A DNA stretch of 64,000 bases from Dickeya dianthicola NCPPB 453 (GTDB taxonomy: Bacteria > Pseudomonadota > Gammaproteobacteria > Enterobacterales > Enterobacteriaceae): contig NZ_CM001841.1 of NCBI RefSeq assembly GCF_000365305.1, positions 4,008,463 to 4,072,462 of the forward strand, read 5' to 3'. The translations under genes were made by a program, and so were the position numbers. Position 1 is the stretch's first letter; every line of letters begins with the position of its first letter. Shown here piece after piece: positions 46,174-56,533 of this stretch. The notes below the pieces were generated by a model. It was not told the DNA's origin, ran no database searches, and was given only the letters and a program-made list of their open reading frames with translations.

Positions 46174-47547
46174 TTAGTGCCACGGGGCCCGTTGATGAGT
46201 TTGCCGCCAGATGGGGCTGTCGAGCGTCAGGCACAGCTGCTGCGCCAGCGCCACCAGCCCGCGATACCCGGCGAACGCGTGCTCGCGCTCCTGATTGATG
46301 TCCAGAAACGGCAGCCGCGCCTTGTACGCGGTGTACATGTTGCGCCCGCCGGCGATCATCATGTCCGCGCCGTAGCGGTAGACCACATCCAGCAGCGTGC
46401 GAGCGTTACCCTCTTCCAGCATCAGCGCGTCGTCGCCCATCAGCTCGCGGATGCGCTGCTTATCCTCCTCGGTGGATTTGCGGGTGCCGGTGGCGACCAC
46501 GGTGACGCCCAGATCCTGCAACGCCGACACCACCGACCAGGACTTGACGCCGCCGGTGTACAACAGGACTTTGCGCCCCTGTAGACGTTCGCGGTACGGC
46601 GCCAGCGCCTGCGCGGTCGCCGCCTCTTCGCGGGCGATCAGCGTTTCGGTGCGGGTCATCAGGTCGGTATCGCCGGTCATCGCCGCCAGTTGCCGCAGCG
46701 CGTCGGACATCGCCCGCACGCCGTAGAAACTGCCTTCAAACCACGGAATGCCGTAGCGCTGCTCCAGTTGCCGGGCGACGTTGATCAGCGCCCGCGAGCA
46801 CACCAGCATGTTCGCTTCAGCCCGGTGCAGCGTCTGGATTTCGGCGAAACGGGCATCGCCGGACAGGCTGCCCAGCACCCGAATGCCCAGTTCATCCAGC
46901 AGCGGCAGCACATTCCAGAACTCGCCGGCGATATTGAACTCGCCAATCAGGCCGACATCGTGCCGGTGCTCAGGGGCGAACGGGGTATCTTGCGGCCAGG
47001 GCGCCGGTTCCCGCTGACCAATCACCTGTTTCACCATTACCTCGCCCGCCAGCCGGTTGCCGAAATTCTTGCTGCCGTAAAACCCGGCGGCGTCGATGGC
47101 GACCACCGGGACGCCTACCGCCGCCGACGCCGCGCGGCACACCGCGTCGATGTCGTCGCCTTCCATCGCCGGCACGCAGGTGTTGTAGATAAAGACCGCC
47201 GTCGGGTGATAACGGCTGACGATATGCCGCACCGCATGGAACAACCGCCGTTCGCCGCGCCCCATGATCACGTCCTGCTCGTTGAGATCGGTGGTGAAGC
47301 CGAGTCGGTTGAGCGTCGGGCCGGAACTCCGGCTGCCGCGGTTATCCCAGGAACTGCCGGTGCAGCCAATCGGCCCATGCACCAGGTGGGCGACGTCCGC
47401 CAGCGGCAGCAGCGTTATCTGCGCGCCGTCAAACGCACAGCCGCCCGCGGTGGCGCCGGGTTTGGGCGCGCTGCACCCCGACTTTTGCTTGTGGTTGTGT
47501 TCACAAGCCGGCTCGTCGAACAACGCCAGAATCTCACTTCCCTTCAT
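46174..47547 (-). CDS. nifE: NifE, FeMo-cofactor scaffold alpha subunit
   Basis: A 457-residue homologue of NifD, identical in length to the Klebsiella protein. Cluster cysteines lie in [35 protein letters not shown] and [12 protein letters not shown]. The middle [24 protein letters not shown] and the late ITAGG-type [23 protein letters not shown] are typical. ATG 47547 begins exactly at the conserved [20 protein letters not shown] (part); upstream codons are not conserved. It is first in nifENX. Confidence 0.97.
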   Translation of the reverse strand: MKGSEILALFDEPACEHNHKQKSGCSAPKPGATAGGCAFDGAQITLLPLADVAHLVHGPIGCTGSSWDNRGSRSSGPTLNRLGFTTDLNEQDVIMGRGERRLFHAVRHIVSRYHPTAVFIYNTCVPAMEGDDIDAVCRAASAAVGVPVVAIDAAGFYGSKNFGNRLAGEVMVKQVIGQREPAPWPQDTPFAPEHRHDVGLIGEFNIAGEFWNVLPLLDELGIRVLGSLSGDARFAEIQTLHRAEANMLVCSRALINVARQLEQRYGIPWFEGSFYGVRAMSDALRQLAAMTGDTDLMTRTETLIAREEAATAQALAPYRERLQGRKVLLYTGGVKSWSVVSALQDLGVTVVATGTRKSTEEDKQRIRELMGDDALMLEEGNARTLLDVVYRYGADMMIAGGRNMYTAYKARLPFLDINQEREHAFAGYRGLVALAQQLCLTLDSPIWRQTHQRAPWH

Positions 47548-47584
47548 CTCACCCTCGCCGCGTTTGTTGGTATCATCCAGACGG

Positions 47585-47600
47585 TGCAAAACGCAGGCCA
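47585..47600 (-). promoter_or_regulatory. Sigma-54 promoter of nifENX
   Basis: On the minus strand TGGCCTGCGTTTTGCA has GG-N10-GC and TTTTGCA, 38 bases before the nifE start codon. Confidence 0.85.
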
Positions 47601-47633
47601 GCGCTGATGTTTTGATTTATAAGGAAAAAGCGA

Positions 47634-47649
47634 TGTGAGATTTACGACA
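47634..47649. promoter_or_regulatory. NifA upstream activator site near nifE
   Basis: TGTGAGATTTACGACA fits TGT-N10-ACA but is only about 35-50 bases upstream of the -24 box, closer than usual. No better site was found in 47650-47892; TGTCTAATTAGGGAACA there has an 11-base spacer. Confidence 0.5.
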
Positions 47650-47892
47650 AAGCAGACAATTGGCGCAGGTTATCAGCACAGGGGAGCGCGAATCATTGCG
47701 GAACACAGCCTGACCTACATCAACAACTATTGGTTATAAAACTATTAGGCTGTCCCCCCTCGGGCTGGTATACCCTGTCTAATTAGGGAACATAGCTTAC
47801 TCGTTGACTTACCGATATTGACTTCGTGTCGGCCAGACAGAAGAAACCATAGCGGCAAGCAGGGAAAAACCGTCGTTTAAAGGAGATAGGGG

Positions 47893-49485
47893 ATGTTAGA
47901 AAAAATCAAAATAAAAAATGGGCTTTACTGCGTTATCGCCGTATTTGTGCTGCTGTTACTGTTTATTTGCTCGTTCAGTCTGTATTCCTCCATGCAAAGC
48001 AATCAGTCAATCCGCAAGGTCAGCAGCATTGAGGGAGAACAGCTTATCCCCCTTTATTCCGCCTATTCGGAAATGCTGAATGCCAGACTGGCCGGCATCA
48101 ACGTCGCGCTGGCCATTGAGGACAAAAAGGATGACGCCACGATCCAGACCAGCCTTGAACGGCTAAACGGCTATATCACTTCTGCCAACAGCATTATGGC
48201 GGAACTGCACCGTATTCCGACGATTACGTCGCAAGGCCGGGCGCTGCGCGGTGAAATCGATGACGCCTTCAATGACTACATGAACAATGCCGTCGCCCCG
48301 ATGCTCACGGCGCTGCGCGAACGAAATATCGATCGGTTCTACACCACGCTGGTGCCCAATGCGTTGGAGAAAGGCGCGACCTTCCGCCAGAAGCTGGCGC
48401 AATTTGTCACCTTCGCCAGAGGTATCGGGTATGAAGAGATCGCGCATGCGGACAGCTTCTACCAGCAAACATTAACCATCCTGATCTCCACGCTGGTCGT
48501 GGTGCTGCTCATCAGTCTGTTCACCCTGAAATTCATCCGTACCGTGGTGCTGACCCCGATGCAGAAAGTCAGAACCTATTTCGGCATGATGGAACAAGGC
48601 GTGCTGACGCTGGATATTCCGCCTCAGCACAATACCGAGATGGGCGGGCTGATGGTGTCGCTGAAAGACATGCAGCAGGCATTCCGTAAAATCGTGCTGG
48701 ATGTCAGAGACTCGGCCGGTTCCGTGTCGGCCGGTGCGGAGCAAATCTCCGCCGCCAACCGGGATTTCGCCGCCCGTACCGAAGCGCAGGCGTCATCCGT
48801 CGAGCAAACCGCCGCCAGCATGGAGCAAATCACCGCATCGGTGCAGGAAAACACCGCCAACACCGGTAAAGCCATGACGCTGACCAACTCCGTGGCGGCG
48901 CTGGCGGAAAAGAACGCCAGCAACTTTAGCCAGATGATCGAACGCATCCAGCATATCGCCGACAGCTCCAACAAGATCAACGATATCATCAGCATCATGG
49001 ACAGTATCGCCTTCCAGACCAACATTCTGGCGCTTAACGCGGCGGTAGAAGCCGCCCGCGCGGGGGAAGCCGGCAAAGGCTTTGCGGTCGTGGCGTCTGA
49101 AGTGCGTAATCTGGCGCAGCGCAGCGCCGGGTCGGCGCAAGAAATCAAAGCGTTGATCGAAAAAACGGCCGCTGAAATCGCTCAGGGCGAAAAAGTCGCG
49201 TCGCTCTCCACACAGGATATGGCGCGGCTGATGGATGAGATTAAACGCGTAAATGAATTCATGGCGGATATCTCGATGGCCTCATCCGAACAAGCCAAAG
49301 GCATCGAACAGGTTAACACCGCCATCACCCTGCTCGAACAAGCCTCCCAGCAAAATGCGGCGCTGGTCGAAGAGTCTGCCTCCGCCAGTTCCTCGCTACA
49401 CGAACAAGCGAAAAACCTGGACGACACCATGACGTTTTTCAACCTGAGCGACAACAGCCCGCTGGCTATCGCCGCGCCGCGTTGA
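47893..49485 (+). CDS. Methyl-accepting chemotaxis protein inside the nif cluster
   Basis: A 530-residue transmembrane receptor: first helix at about residues 12-32 (CVIAVFVLLLLFICSFSLYSS in part), a periplasmic four-helix domain (33-190), second helix (about 193-213), HAMP and a signalling coiled coil with the tip SIMDSIAFQTNILALNAAVEAARAGEAGKGFAVVASEVR (in part). It lacks the C-terminal xWxxF tether. AGGAGATAGG precedes the ATG. It is divergent from nifE and separates it from nifY, where Klebsiella has no gene. The ligand is unknown. Confidence 0.93.
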   Translation: MLEKIKIKNGLYCVIAVFVLLLLFICSFSLYSSMQSNQSIRKVSSIEGEQLIPLYSAYSEMLNARLAGINVALAIEDKKDDATIQTSLERLNGYITSANSIMAELHRIPTITSQGRALRGEIDDAFNDYMNNAVAPMLTALRERNIDRFYTTLVPNALEKGATFRQKLAQFVTFARGIGYEEIAHADSFYQQTLTILISTLVVVLLISLFTLKFIRTVVLTPMQKVRTYFGMMEQGVLTLDIPPQHNTEMGGLMVSLKDMQQAFRKIVLDVRDSAGSVSAGAEQISAANRDFAARTEAQASSVEQTAASMEQITASVQENTANTGKAMTLTNSVAALAEKNASNFSQMIERIQHIADSSNKINDIISIMDSIAFQTNILALNAAVEAARAGEAGKGFAVVASEVRNLAQRSAGSAQEIKALIEKTAAEIAQGEKVASLSTQDMARLMDEIKRVNEFMADISMASSEQAKGIEQVNTAITLLEQASQQNAALVEESASASSSLHEQAKNLDDTMTFFNLSDNSPLAIAAPR

Positions 49486-49718
49486 GGCTTTGCGGCCGAA
49501 ACCGCCGCCCTTCGTCAGCCTGCCGTCAGGCAGGCTGACTTCCCCACGATGATTCAGCCGGAAACCGCCGCTCACACCAATCAACGCGCTTGTTACACCC
49601 GGCACGCGATCTTTTACATCCAACAGCGATAATAGACGGTGTTCCGCCATAAGGCGTGACACCGCCCAACGTCGAAGCAGGCTACCTCTTACCTGCATCG
49701 GCCTTATCAGGAGACATC

Positions 49719-50117
49719 ATGGCGCTCAAGCCAATCCGAACCGGCATTATCCCAATGAGATCGTTGTTATCCGGGACATTTTTGTTATGCGGTACGTTGC
49801 TGTTGTCCGGCTGCCCCCGCACGTCGGCCTGGCCTGATAGCGGCGCCGGTACGCCGCCCGCCAACCAGCCGGCGCCCTACGGCCAATGCGACAAAGTCGG
49901 CTCCTACGACATCCGTTTCGATCGCTTCGACGAAACCGCTCAGCAGATAGCCCACGCCACCGGCTGCGGCATCATCACCGACACCAGCAAAACCGGCGCG
50001 GTGCGCCCTCACTCGGTTATCGGCATGATGACCATCCGCCAGGCGGTGCAAATGGCGATCGTCGGCACCCGACTGCGGATCACGCATCAGGACGGAGAGA
50101 GCATAACGGTGGAGTGA
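49719..50117 (+). CDS. Small lipoprotein with an STN-like domain
   Basis: 132 residues from ATG 49719, which has AGGAG 6 bases upstream. The signal sequence ends in the lipobox LLSG-C (about residue 32), so the protein is likely a lipoprotein. The rest (YDIRFDRFDETAQQIAHATGC, then SVIGMMTIRQAVQMAIVGTRL and a final ITVE strand) looks like the Secretin/TonB short N-terminal (STN) domain. STN domains normally occur fused to secretins or TonB receptors that signal through FecR; here it stands alone. Function unknown. It follows the chemoreceptor by 233 bases. Confidence 0.65.
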   Translation: MALKPIRTGIIPMRSLLSGTFLLCGTLLLSGCPRTSAWPDSGAGTPPANQPAPYGQCDKVGSYDIRFDRFDETAQQIAHATGCGIITDTSKTGAVRPHSVIGMMTIRQAVQMAIVGTRLRITHQDGESITVE

Positions 50118-50571
50118 TAACACGGAACTTAATTGAATTTTTCTTTTTATCATGACGATACGGCTTCACGCTGTAAGTCGGCGTCATGACTGTCGATACC
50201 GCATGTTTAATTGACGTTTTTAATCCTTTAAACACGCTGACTTCATTTGAAATATCCAGATAATCACTGATCCCCTGAGCCAGGGACTCAATAATAGTTT
50301 GGGCGTCACGAATACGGAAAGTAGACGACTCCGCCAGTTTCAGCAGGCAGGCCTTATCCGGAAACACCTTACTGTTTGCCATCTTGAGCGCCATTTTATT
50401 ATCAATGGTGTCATAAATCAGGGTGTGGGTGATATCAAACGGTGGAGAAACAAATATCCGTTTCATGTCGGGCGTATATTGCAAAGCAAAATTTTTCAGA
50501 TGCGCATCGCCATTACCGATCAGACAATTAAACACAATGTAACGATACATTCTGGATACTTCATTACTCAT
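50080..50571 (-). pseudogene. HipA-type kinase remnant
   Basis: From about ATG 50571 the frame gives MSNEVSRMYRYIVFNCLIGNGDAHLKNFALQ (start), the catalytic-loop NGDAH region of HipA-like Ser/Thr kinases, then FDITHTLIYDTID and a short C-terminal tail. Some 270 N-terminal residues of a normal HipA, including the ATP-binding loop, are absent. The ATG overlaps the stop of the hipB-like gene, as in intact operons, suggesting a deletion that joined the start to the C-terminal part. It should be inactive. Its 3' end overlaps the convergent STN lipoprotein gene by 38 bases. Confidence 0.7.
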
Positions 50572-50821
50572 CCTCCGCAAAGAGCTTGTCGACCTCATCC
50601 CAGCCTGGCAGCCGATGCTGCTTCGTCACCAACTCAAGCTGTAAACCGACCGCATCCAGATACCGTTCAAAAATATCCAGCGAGCCAGTAAACCGGCCGT
50701 TCTCAATCTCGGATAGCGTGGTTTTGTTAATCCCCGTTTGCTCCGCCAATTGTTTTTGTGTTAGCCCGCGCGCCTTACGGGTACTGGCTATCGTTTTCCC
50801 CATACTCTCTCTGCTTGCCAT
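50564..50821 (-). CDS. HipB-type antitoxin / XRE-family repressor
   Basis: About 85 residues from ATG 50821. The helix-turn-helix is GLTQKQLAEQTGINKTTLSEIENGRF, in part, followed by a HipB-like C-terminal strand (LDAVGLQLELV). The reading frame extends upstream, but the first palindromic operator covers the next ATG (50884) and a plausible -10 box, so a start downstream is favoured; the exact codon is uncertain. In HipBA systems HipB binds these operators and neutralises HipA. Here HipA is truncated, so HipB may persist only as a self-regulated repressor. Confidence 0.75.
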   Translation of the reverse strand: MASRESMGKTIASTRKARGLTQKQLAEQTGINKTTLSEIENGRFTGSLDIFERYLDAVGLQLELVTKQHRLPGWDEVDKLFAEDE

Positions 50822-50875
50822 GCTCGCCGCCGTCAACGTGATTCCATCGCCGATCAAAAGAATACCACCGGAAAA

Positions 50876-50932
50876 GTTAGTCATATAGCTAACAAATGAA
50901 ATAAAATACAAAAAGTTAGCCATATGGCTAAT
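50876..50932. promoter_or_regulatory. Two palindromic operators upstream of the hipB-like gene
   Basis: GTTAGTCATATAGCTAAC (50876-50893) and GTTAGCCATATGGCTAAT (50915-50932) are near-identical dyads with centres 39 bp apart. They flank TTGTAT and TATATG promoter-like boxes on the minus strand. This arrangement fits autorepression by the XRE protein. Confidence 0.75.
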
Positions 50933-51021
50933 ATTTATCAAAAAACAGGCGTCAACCATCAACGATGATGGCACCAATCAACAGCGACACGATGCAGAAC
51001 AGCGGACGCCAGCCATCAGGG

Positions 51022-51049
51022 AAAGCATACCAACGCACTGGTATGCTTT
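51022..51049. terminator. Hairpin after nifY (end of nifHDKTY)
   Basis: AAAGCATACCA and TGGTATGCTTT form a perfect 11-bp stem with a 6-base loop, 8 bases beyond the nifY stop. The U-tract is short on either strand. Confidence 0.7.
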
Positions 51050-51056
51050 TAGGATA

Positions 51057-51719
51057 TCAAAACACCCTATTCTCCAGCGGGTTGCCCTTCTCCAGCCGCT
51101 TGGCGAGCCACGGCGGCAGCGTGCCGGCCAGCAGAGTTTGCAGCGCGTCGCGCTGGGGTTGAATCTGGCTGCCGGGCGCCACCTTGACCGGGTGGATGTT
51201 GTGGCGGATGATACGCGCCGCCGCCGGGCCGCCAATCGCCTCGCAGAACAACAGGTGGCAGTCGTTCAGCAGCGCCGAACGTACCTCGTTGCCTTCCTGC
51301 TCGCCGCCGGCGGGTTGATAGCGACGCAGGTCGTGCAGCCAGGAACCGTCCTGATCGAACGCGTAGATAAAAAACAGCCGGCACTGACCGAAATGGCCGT
51401 TAATGGTCAGCCCATCCTGCGACGCGAACGCCGCCAGCAGTTGCGGCCTGCGTCGGGCAGGTGCCGCCACCGCCAGGTGCGCCGGCAGCACGCCGCGCAG
51501 GCAGTCCATCACCGTGCGCCAGCGCGCCGGGGTCATGGCATCGGCATCCAGCGGGAAACGCGCCGCCAGCGCCGTCTGCGTCAGCGACGCCAGCCGGTCG
51601 GCCTCCAGCGACGCCTCATCGCCATCGCCAAGCCAGCCCAACAGCCGGGGCGGCGGCAGTTCCGGCAGGCACTGGATCAGCGCGAACAGACGCCAGAACA
51701 ACACATCATCATCAGACAT
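51057..51719 (-). CDS. nifY: NifY, nitrogenase assembly chaperone
   Basis: A 220-residue NifY, which binds cofactor-less NifDK and helps insertion of FeMo-co. The N-terminal helical region (MSDDDVLFWRLFALIQCLPEL in part) is followed by a NifX-like domain with LAAFASQDGLTINGHFGQCRLFFIYAFDQDGSW (in part), LLFCEAIGGPAAARIIRHNIHP and the C-terminal LPPWLAKRLEKGNPLENRVF. It is the last gene of nifHDKTY. Confidence 0.96.
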   Translation of the reverse strand: MSDDDVLFWRLFALIQCLPELPPPRLLGWLGDGDEASLEADRLASLTQTALAARFPLDADAMTPARWRTVMDCLRGVLPAHLAVAAPARRRPQLLAAFASQDGLTINGHFGQCRLFFIYAFDQDGSWLHDLRRYQPAGGEQEGNEVRSALLNDCHLLFCEAIGGPAAARIIRHNIHPVKVAPGSQIQPQRDALQTLLAGTLPPWLAKRLEKGNPLENRVF

Positions 51720-51731
51720 GCTCCTTTCTCC

Positions 51732-51950
51732 TTATCCGAGCTCAGCACGGCTGGCCCGCAAACTGACGGGGAACACGGGTTTCGCGCCCTGAGGATTGAC
51801 GTAATAGGCTTTGCCGCCTTCCAGCTCGACGCGTCCGCCCCAGTAATCGTGCCTTTCAAACTCCATGCCCGTTACTTTGGCTTCCAGGTCCAGCTTGGCG
51901 ATGTAGCAGTACAGCTGCGCGTTGCGCTCACGAAAAATCACCACCGGCAT
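51732..51950 (-). CDS. nifT: NifT/FixU, small nif-linked protein
   Basis: A 72-residue NifT. MPVVIFRERNAQLYCYIAKLDLEAKV (start) and WGGRVELEGGKAYYVNP are the family features. Its role is not essential and not well defined. ATG 51950 is preceded by GGAGAAACC and lies 101 bases after nifK. nifY follows 12 bases later. Confidence 0.93.
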   Translation of the reverse strand: MPVVIFRERNAQLYCYIAKLDLEAKVTGMEFERHDYWGGRVELEGGKAYYVNPQGAKPVFPVSLRASRAELG

Positions 51951-52051
51951 CGGTTTCTCCTTAGCGGAACAGGACCGCCCGGACCACGCCGGGCGCCTGA
52001 TTATGGCAGAAGGTCGCGTGCTCTCCCCATCCACAGGGAGACGCCGCCACC

Positions 52052-53620
52052 TCAGCGGATCAGATCGAAGCTGTAATCGGTCTTGCCGAGCTTCATGGTG
52101 TCGTGATCCAGTTTCTCCAGCACCGCATTCACCAGCGTGGTGAGGATCGACATCGCGCCTTCATAACCCCAGGTGGTCTGCCGGTGCAGGTGGTGACGAT
52201 CGAACAACGGGAAGCCGAGCCGGATCAACGGCACTTCAAACTGCTCGCCCTTCGCCAGCGTGTCGCGCTGGATGAACTTGCCGTAGGAGTTGCCGATCAT
52301 GAAATCCGGTTTTTGGGTGAACATCAGCGAGCGGAAATGCCACAGGTCGCAGTTGATGTAGACCTCGCTGTCCTGACCGTAGGGCGACGCCGCCAGCAAT
52401 GCCTTCATCGCCTTCTGCCAGCGTTTGCTGCCGTTGTGGCACAGGATAACCGTCGGTTCGCAGCCCAGCTCCAGCAGAAACTGGGTTAGCCCCATGACAA
52501 AATCCGGGTCGCCGTACAGGCCGAAGCGCTTGCCGTGCAGCCAGGTGTGGGAGTCGAGCATCATGTCCACCAGCCGGCCGCGTTCCAGCGTCAGCGCCTC
52601 GCCAATCGGTTTGCCGCTCAGTTCACTGACCGTCATCAGCAGTTTGTCGGTAGCCGCCAAACCGATCGGCACCGGCACCTCGGTGGCGGGCTGGTTCCAC
52701 TCGCCCTGCACCATCTTTTTGGTTTTCACCAGATGCCACGGCTGCAACAGCAGCGTGTCGATGGCGTTCGGCGCGTCGCGCATCTCCTGCTGGCTGGTGC
52801 CGCCGGCGTACATACGGTAGTGGCCGTCGGCCGGGGTATCCAGCACCTCGGACGGGTCCGACAGCAGGCTTGCCGGCACATCCATCTGCGCCATCATCCG
52901 CTTGATCACCCGGTAGTTGCCGAGGTAGGTTTCAAACCCGGTAACCAGATTCAGCCGCGGCTGGCTGCCGGGTTGGTAGTTTTTCCCTTCGCCGGTGGTA
53001 AAGGTGCGGGCGAACCCTTCGAACATGTTGTCCCAGCCGGTGATGTGGCTGCCGATAAAACTCGGGGTGTGGGCGTAAGGGATAGGCATGTCTGCCGCGA
53101 CAAACCCGTCTTTCTTGGCGTTGGCGATAAAGGCCTGCAAGTCATCGCCGATCACCTCCGCCATGCAGGTGGTAGAGACGGCGATCACCTCCGGCTGGTA
53201 GAGCGCGCTGGCGTTTTGCAAGCCGCTGTTCATATTGTTATTGCCGCCGAATACCGCGGCGTCTTCGGTCATCGAGTCGGAAACGCAGGCAATCGGCTCT
53301 TTAAAGTGACGATTAAAATAGGTACGGAAATAGGCCACGCACCCTTGTGAACCGTGTACGTAAGGCAAGGTATTGGCAAACCCGAGCGCGCACAGCACCG
53401 CGCCCAGCGGCTGGCAGGCTTTCGCCGGGTCGATGGTCAGCGCTTCGCGCTGGAAATTCAGTTCCTGGTACTCTTGGGTGGTGGTCCACTCGAAGACCTC
53501 GCGCACGCGCCGCTCGTCGTGGGCTTCTTCCATACCGCGCTTGTTGCGAAACAGCGTCTGGTACGCTTCCTGCTCGAACAACGGGTAGCAGGGCTGGGTT
53601 TTTTCAGCAGTTTGACTCAT
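52052..53620 (-). CDS. nifK: NifK, nitrogenase MoFe protein beta chain
   Basis: A 522-residue beta subunit carrying half of the P-cluster. The P-cluster cysteines are in KACQPLGAV, YVHGSQGCVAYF and STTCMAEVIGDDL. VFGGNNNMNSGL, GSHITGWDNMFEGFARTF and SYGKFIQRDTLAKG are conserved. ATG 53620 has GGAGAACACC just upstream; an in-frame ATG 21 bases earlier lacks a better site. It is 87 bases after nifD. Confidence 0.98.
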   Translation of the reverse strand: MSQTAEKTQPCYPLFEQEAYQTLFRNKRGMEEAHDERRVREVFEWTTTQEYQELNFQREALTIDPAKACQPLGAVLCALGFANTLPYVHGSQGCVAYFRTYFNRHFKEPIACVSDSMTEDAAVFGGNNNMNSGLQNASALYQPEVIAVSTTCMAEVIGDDLQAFIANAKKDGFVAADMPIPYAHTPSFIGSHITGWDNMFEGFARTFTTGEGKNYQPGSQPRLNLVTGFETYLGNYRVIKRMMAQMDVPASLLSDPSEVLDTPADGHYRMYAGGTSQQEMRDAPNAIDTLLLQPWHLVKTKKMVQGEWNQPATEVPVPIGLAATDKLLMTVSELSGKPIGEALTLERGRLVDMMLDSHTWLHGKRFGLYGDPDFVMGLTQFLLELGCEPTVILCHNGSKRWQKAMKALLAASPYGQDSEVYINCDLWHFRSLMFTQKPDFMIGNSYGKFIQRDTLAKGEQFEVPLIRLGFPLFDRHHLHRQTTWGYEGAMSILTTLVNAVLEKLDHDTMKLGKTDYSFDLIR

Positions 53621-53707
53621 GGTGTTCTCCTCCCGCGCCACTAATCGGTGAACTGACGGGATATCAGGCGGATTTTATAAATAATCACCGTTGATAAATA
53701 ATCATCA

Positions 53708-55156
53708 TCAGGCGGACTTCAGCCACGGGGCGGTTAACTCGCTCCAACTGGGGTTATTGAGCGTCATGTCCATATCGCGGGCGAAGATGGCGAAGCCGTC
53801 ATAGCCGTGGTACGGACCGGAGTAATCCCAGGAATGCATCTGGCGGAACGGCACCCCCATTTTCTGAAAGATGTATTTTTCCTTGATGCCGGAGCCGATC
53901 AGGTCCGGTTTCAGCGCCTTGACGAAGGCTTCCAGCTCGTAGCTGCTGGCATCGTCGAACAGCAGCGTGCCTTCCTTCAGCTCCGGCAAGGTGCGGTCGT
54001 AATCGTCGTTATGACCAAATTCGTAGCCGGTGCCGATTATCTCCATGCCGAGATCTTCATACGCGCCGATGATGTGGCGCGGCCGCAGCCCGCCGAGGTA
54101 CAGCAGCACTTTGCGCCCCTCCAGCCGCGGGCGGTATTTGGCGATCACCGCGTCGGTCTGGGCCTGATAACGGGCGATCACCGCTTCGGCGTTGTTCTGG
54201 ATGGTTTCATCGAACTGCGCGGCGATTTTGCGCAGCGACTCGGCTATCTTGGTCGGCCCGAAGAAGTTGTACTCCATCCACGGAATGCCGTGTTTTTCCT
54301 CCATGTGACGCGAGATGTAGTTCATCGACCGGTAGCAATGCACCAGATTCAGCTTCACGTGGGGGGTGTTTTCCATCTCCACCAACGTGCCGTCGCCGGA
54401 CCACTGCGCCACCACCCGCAGCCCCATTTCCTCCAGCAGGATGCGCGACGCCCAGGCGTCGCCGCCGATGTTGTAGTCGCCGATGATCGCCACGTCATAC
54501 GGCGTGGATTCGAACGGTTTGCCCTCGCGGTTATCCAGCACCCAGTCGCGGATCACGTCGTTGGCGATGTGGTGCCCCAGCGATTGCGACACGCCGCGAA
54601 ACCCTTCGCAGCGCACCGGCACCACCGGCTTGCCGATGGCTTTGCGGCTGGCGTTGGCGACGGCTTCGATGTCGTCGCCGATAAGCCCCACCGGGCACTC
54701 CGACTGAATGGAAATGCCTTTGGTCAGAGGGAACAGCAGTTCCAGTTCCTCGATCAGTTTGGTGAGCTTTTTATCGCCGCCGAACACGATGTCTTTTTCC
54801 TGAAAATCGGAGGTGAAATTCAGGGTGCCGAAACTGTTCACACCGCTGACGCCGGTGTAATAGTTGCGGCGTCCGGCACGGGAATACTGCCCGCAGCCGA
54901 TCGGCCCGTGAGAGATGTGGGCCATGTCCTTGATAGGACCGAATACCACGCCTTTGGAGCCGGCGTAGGCGCAGCCGCGAACGGTCATTACCCCCGGCTG
55001 AGATTTGCGGTTGGACACGATGCACTTGCCCACGCCGTCCATCGACGGGTCGGTCACCATCATGTGTTTTTTGCGCTCTTTGCGCGCTTTTTCAGGGAAA
55101 ATCTCCAGCACTTCCTGGATTATCTCCTGATTACGTTCACTGGTTGCGTTTGTCAT
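53708..55156 (-). CDS. nifD: NifD, nitrogenase MoFe protein alpha chain
   Basis: A 482-residue alpha subunit that holds FeMo-co and half of the P-cluster. P-cluster ligands are in [20 protein letters not shown] and [11 protein letters not shown]. The FeMo-co Cys is in [12 protein letters not shown] and the His in [17 protein letters not shown]. This makes it the molybdenum rather than the vanadium or iron-only enzyme. It starts 60 bases after nifH. Confidence 0.98.
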   Translation of the reverse strand: MTNATSERNQEIIQEVLEIFPEKARKERKKHMMVTDPSMDGVGKCIVSNRKSQPGVMTVRGCAYAGSKGVVFGPIKDMAHISHGPIGCGQYSRAGRRNYYTGVSGVNSFGTLNFTSDFQEKDIVFGGDKKLTKLIEELELLFPLTKGISIQSECPVGLIGDDIEAVANASRKAIGKPVVPVRCEGFRGVSQSLGHHIANDVIRDWVLDNREGKPFESTPYDVAIIGDYNIGGDAWASRILLEEMGLRVVAQWSGDGTLVEMENTPHVKLNLVHCYRSMNYISRHMEEKHGIPWMEYNFFGPTKIAESLRKIAAQFDETIQNNAEAVIARYQAQTDAVIAKYRPRLEGRKVLLYLGGLRPRHIIGAYEDLGMEIIGTGYEFGHNDDYDRTLPELKEGTLLFDDASSYELEAFVKALKPDLIGSGIKEKYIFQKMGVPFRQMHSWDYSGPYHGYDGFAIFARDMDMTLNNPSWSELTAPWLKSA

Positions 55157-55216
55157 TCCGGCTTTCCTTTATGCTTCGCCAGACGCCCGTCCCGGCGGCC
55201 GCTGGCGCGAGGGTCA

Positions 55217-56140
<924 letters not shown>

Positions 56141-56148
56141 TCAAGGAG

Positions 56149-56164
56149 TGCAGGGAACGTACCA
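56149..56164 (-). promoter_or_regulatory. Sigma-54 promoter of nifHDKTY
   Basis: On the minus strand TGGTACGTTCCCTGCA has GG-N10-GC. The CCC before TGCA replaces the usual T-run, as in the Klebsiella nifH promoter, which makes sigma-54 binding weak without NifA. It is about 52 bases before the nifH start. Confidence 0.9.
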
Positions 56165-56259
56165 GCCGGGCCACATCCATTAATTCATTGATTTATTTTG
56201 ATTTTAAAAAAATGGCGGCCGCCACGTCGGCACAGAGACGAGACAATCGGCAGACCAAT

Positions 56260-56275
56260 TGTTGGAAAAGGGACA
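56260..56275. promoter_or_regulatory. NifA upstream activator site for nifH
   Basis: TGTTGGAAAAGGGACA fits TGT-N10-ACA, about 125-135 bases upstream of the inferred nifH start point, the classic distance. A degenerate TGT-N10-ACG follows at 56299-56314. Confidence 0.85.
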
Positions 56276-56317
56276 ATCAGGGTACCGTCTGAATACCGTG
56301 TGCGACAGACCACGACG

Positions 56318-56361
56318 CCAGCCGGTATGGAACCGGAATCCAGCCGGTATGGAACCGGAAT
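56318..56361. repeat. Perfect 22-bp tandem duplication upstream of nifH
   Basis: Two identical 22-bp units (56318-56339, 56340-56361), each containing AGCCGGTATGGAACCGGAAT, follow each other. They lie just beyond the NifA sites. The rest of 56362-56533 is AT-rich with no gene seen. Confidence 0.93.
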
Positions 56362-56533
56362 AGAGTATGCTTTCTTAAACGCCGCGATGGTCGATAGGAT
56401 AAAAAAATAAGATGAATTAAAAGAAGAATAAAAAAACAACCACGCTGGTTATCCAAACGTGGTTATTATTGAAGAATACATTTACACATATTTTATCTAT
56501 GATTCTGAATTATATTTTCAGAAGAAAAAATCA

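Noticed and set aside
47780..47892. Sigma-28 promoter for the chemoreceptor at 47893
   Set aside because: Only ACCGATAT resembles the -10 box; no acceptable -35 box at the right distance.
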